Assembly: GCF_964259225.1 (NCBI RefSeq)
Contig: NZ_CAXVKN010000066.1
Direction: 5' to 3' (one strand)
Length of the DNA stretch: 13,940 nt
From: Catenibacterium mitsuoka_A
GTDB taxonomy: Bacteria; Bacillota_I; Bacilli_A; Erysipelotrichales; Coprobacillaceae
Of this stretch, positions 13,844 through 13,940 are shown in pieces. Every line of letters begins with the position of its first letter. Position 1 is the first letter of the stretch. The position numbers were made by a program, and so were the translations under genes. The notes below the pieces were generated by a model. That model was given only the letters and a program-made list of their open reading frames with translations, was not told the DNA's origin and made no database searches.

Positions 13844-13940
13844 GGAGAAAAAATAATAAAAAAATAATTTGAATACCCACAAACCACAGGTTAGTGTAAA
13901 TTAAATTTCATAAGCACCGATTAAACGGCGTTCATGAAGC

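Overview
The window is AT-rich and reads as chromosomal DNA of a low-GC, anaerobic gut-type Firmicute. An Erysipelotrichia or Coprobacillaceae-like organism is my best guess, inferred from codon use, strong AAGGAGG-type ribosome sites, A/T-tailed terminators, a rubredoxin-rubrerythrin and the transporter set. I cannot name a species. Every convincing protein gene lies on the minus strand, so transcription runs from high to low coordinates.

Right to left, the layout is as follows. A metallo-beta-lactamase-fold hydrolase (12949-13776) sits behind a promoter with the 19-bp spacer and central dyad typical of MerR-family control. A rubredoxin-rubrerythrin peroxide-defence gene (12138-12728) has its own strong extended -10 promoter and terminator. 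A TetR-family regulator (11372-12001) carries a 30-bp operator-like palindrome at its own promoter and leads into two ABC exporter half-transporters (9542-11290 and 7801-9540). These three probably form a self-regulated efflux operon. A gene-poor stretch of about 380 bp (7420-7800) holds promoter-like and terminator-like elements and a possible 12-codon ORF. The ribosome-associated GTPase HflX (6211-7419) follows, then a GH1 6-phospho-beta-glucosidase (4666-6078) with a near-consensus CcpA (cre) site just downstream of its -10 box.

The left third begins with an IS200/IS605-type tnpB element (about 3115-4600). Its tnpB is broken by an in-frame TAA placed five codons before the third RuvC catalytic Asp, while the reading frame beyond the stop is intact. 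A short membrane-helix-like reading-frame remnant abuts the element's right end. Next are a neurotransmitter:sodium symporter family transporter (1572-2930), a DUF3991/Toprim-type protein (578-1495) and a LURP-one-related protein (93-563). The last two are tightly coupled.

Most transcription units are closed by clear intrinsic terminators, several of which overlap the stop codon. No tRNA, rRNA or CRISPR array was seen. The most notable points are the truncated but otherwise well-preserved TnpB with its right-end RNA region, the MerR-type promoter in front of an unassigned hydrolase, and the undescribed signals between hflX and the ABC genes. I found no clearly new multi-gene system.
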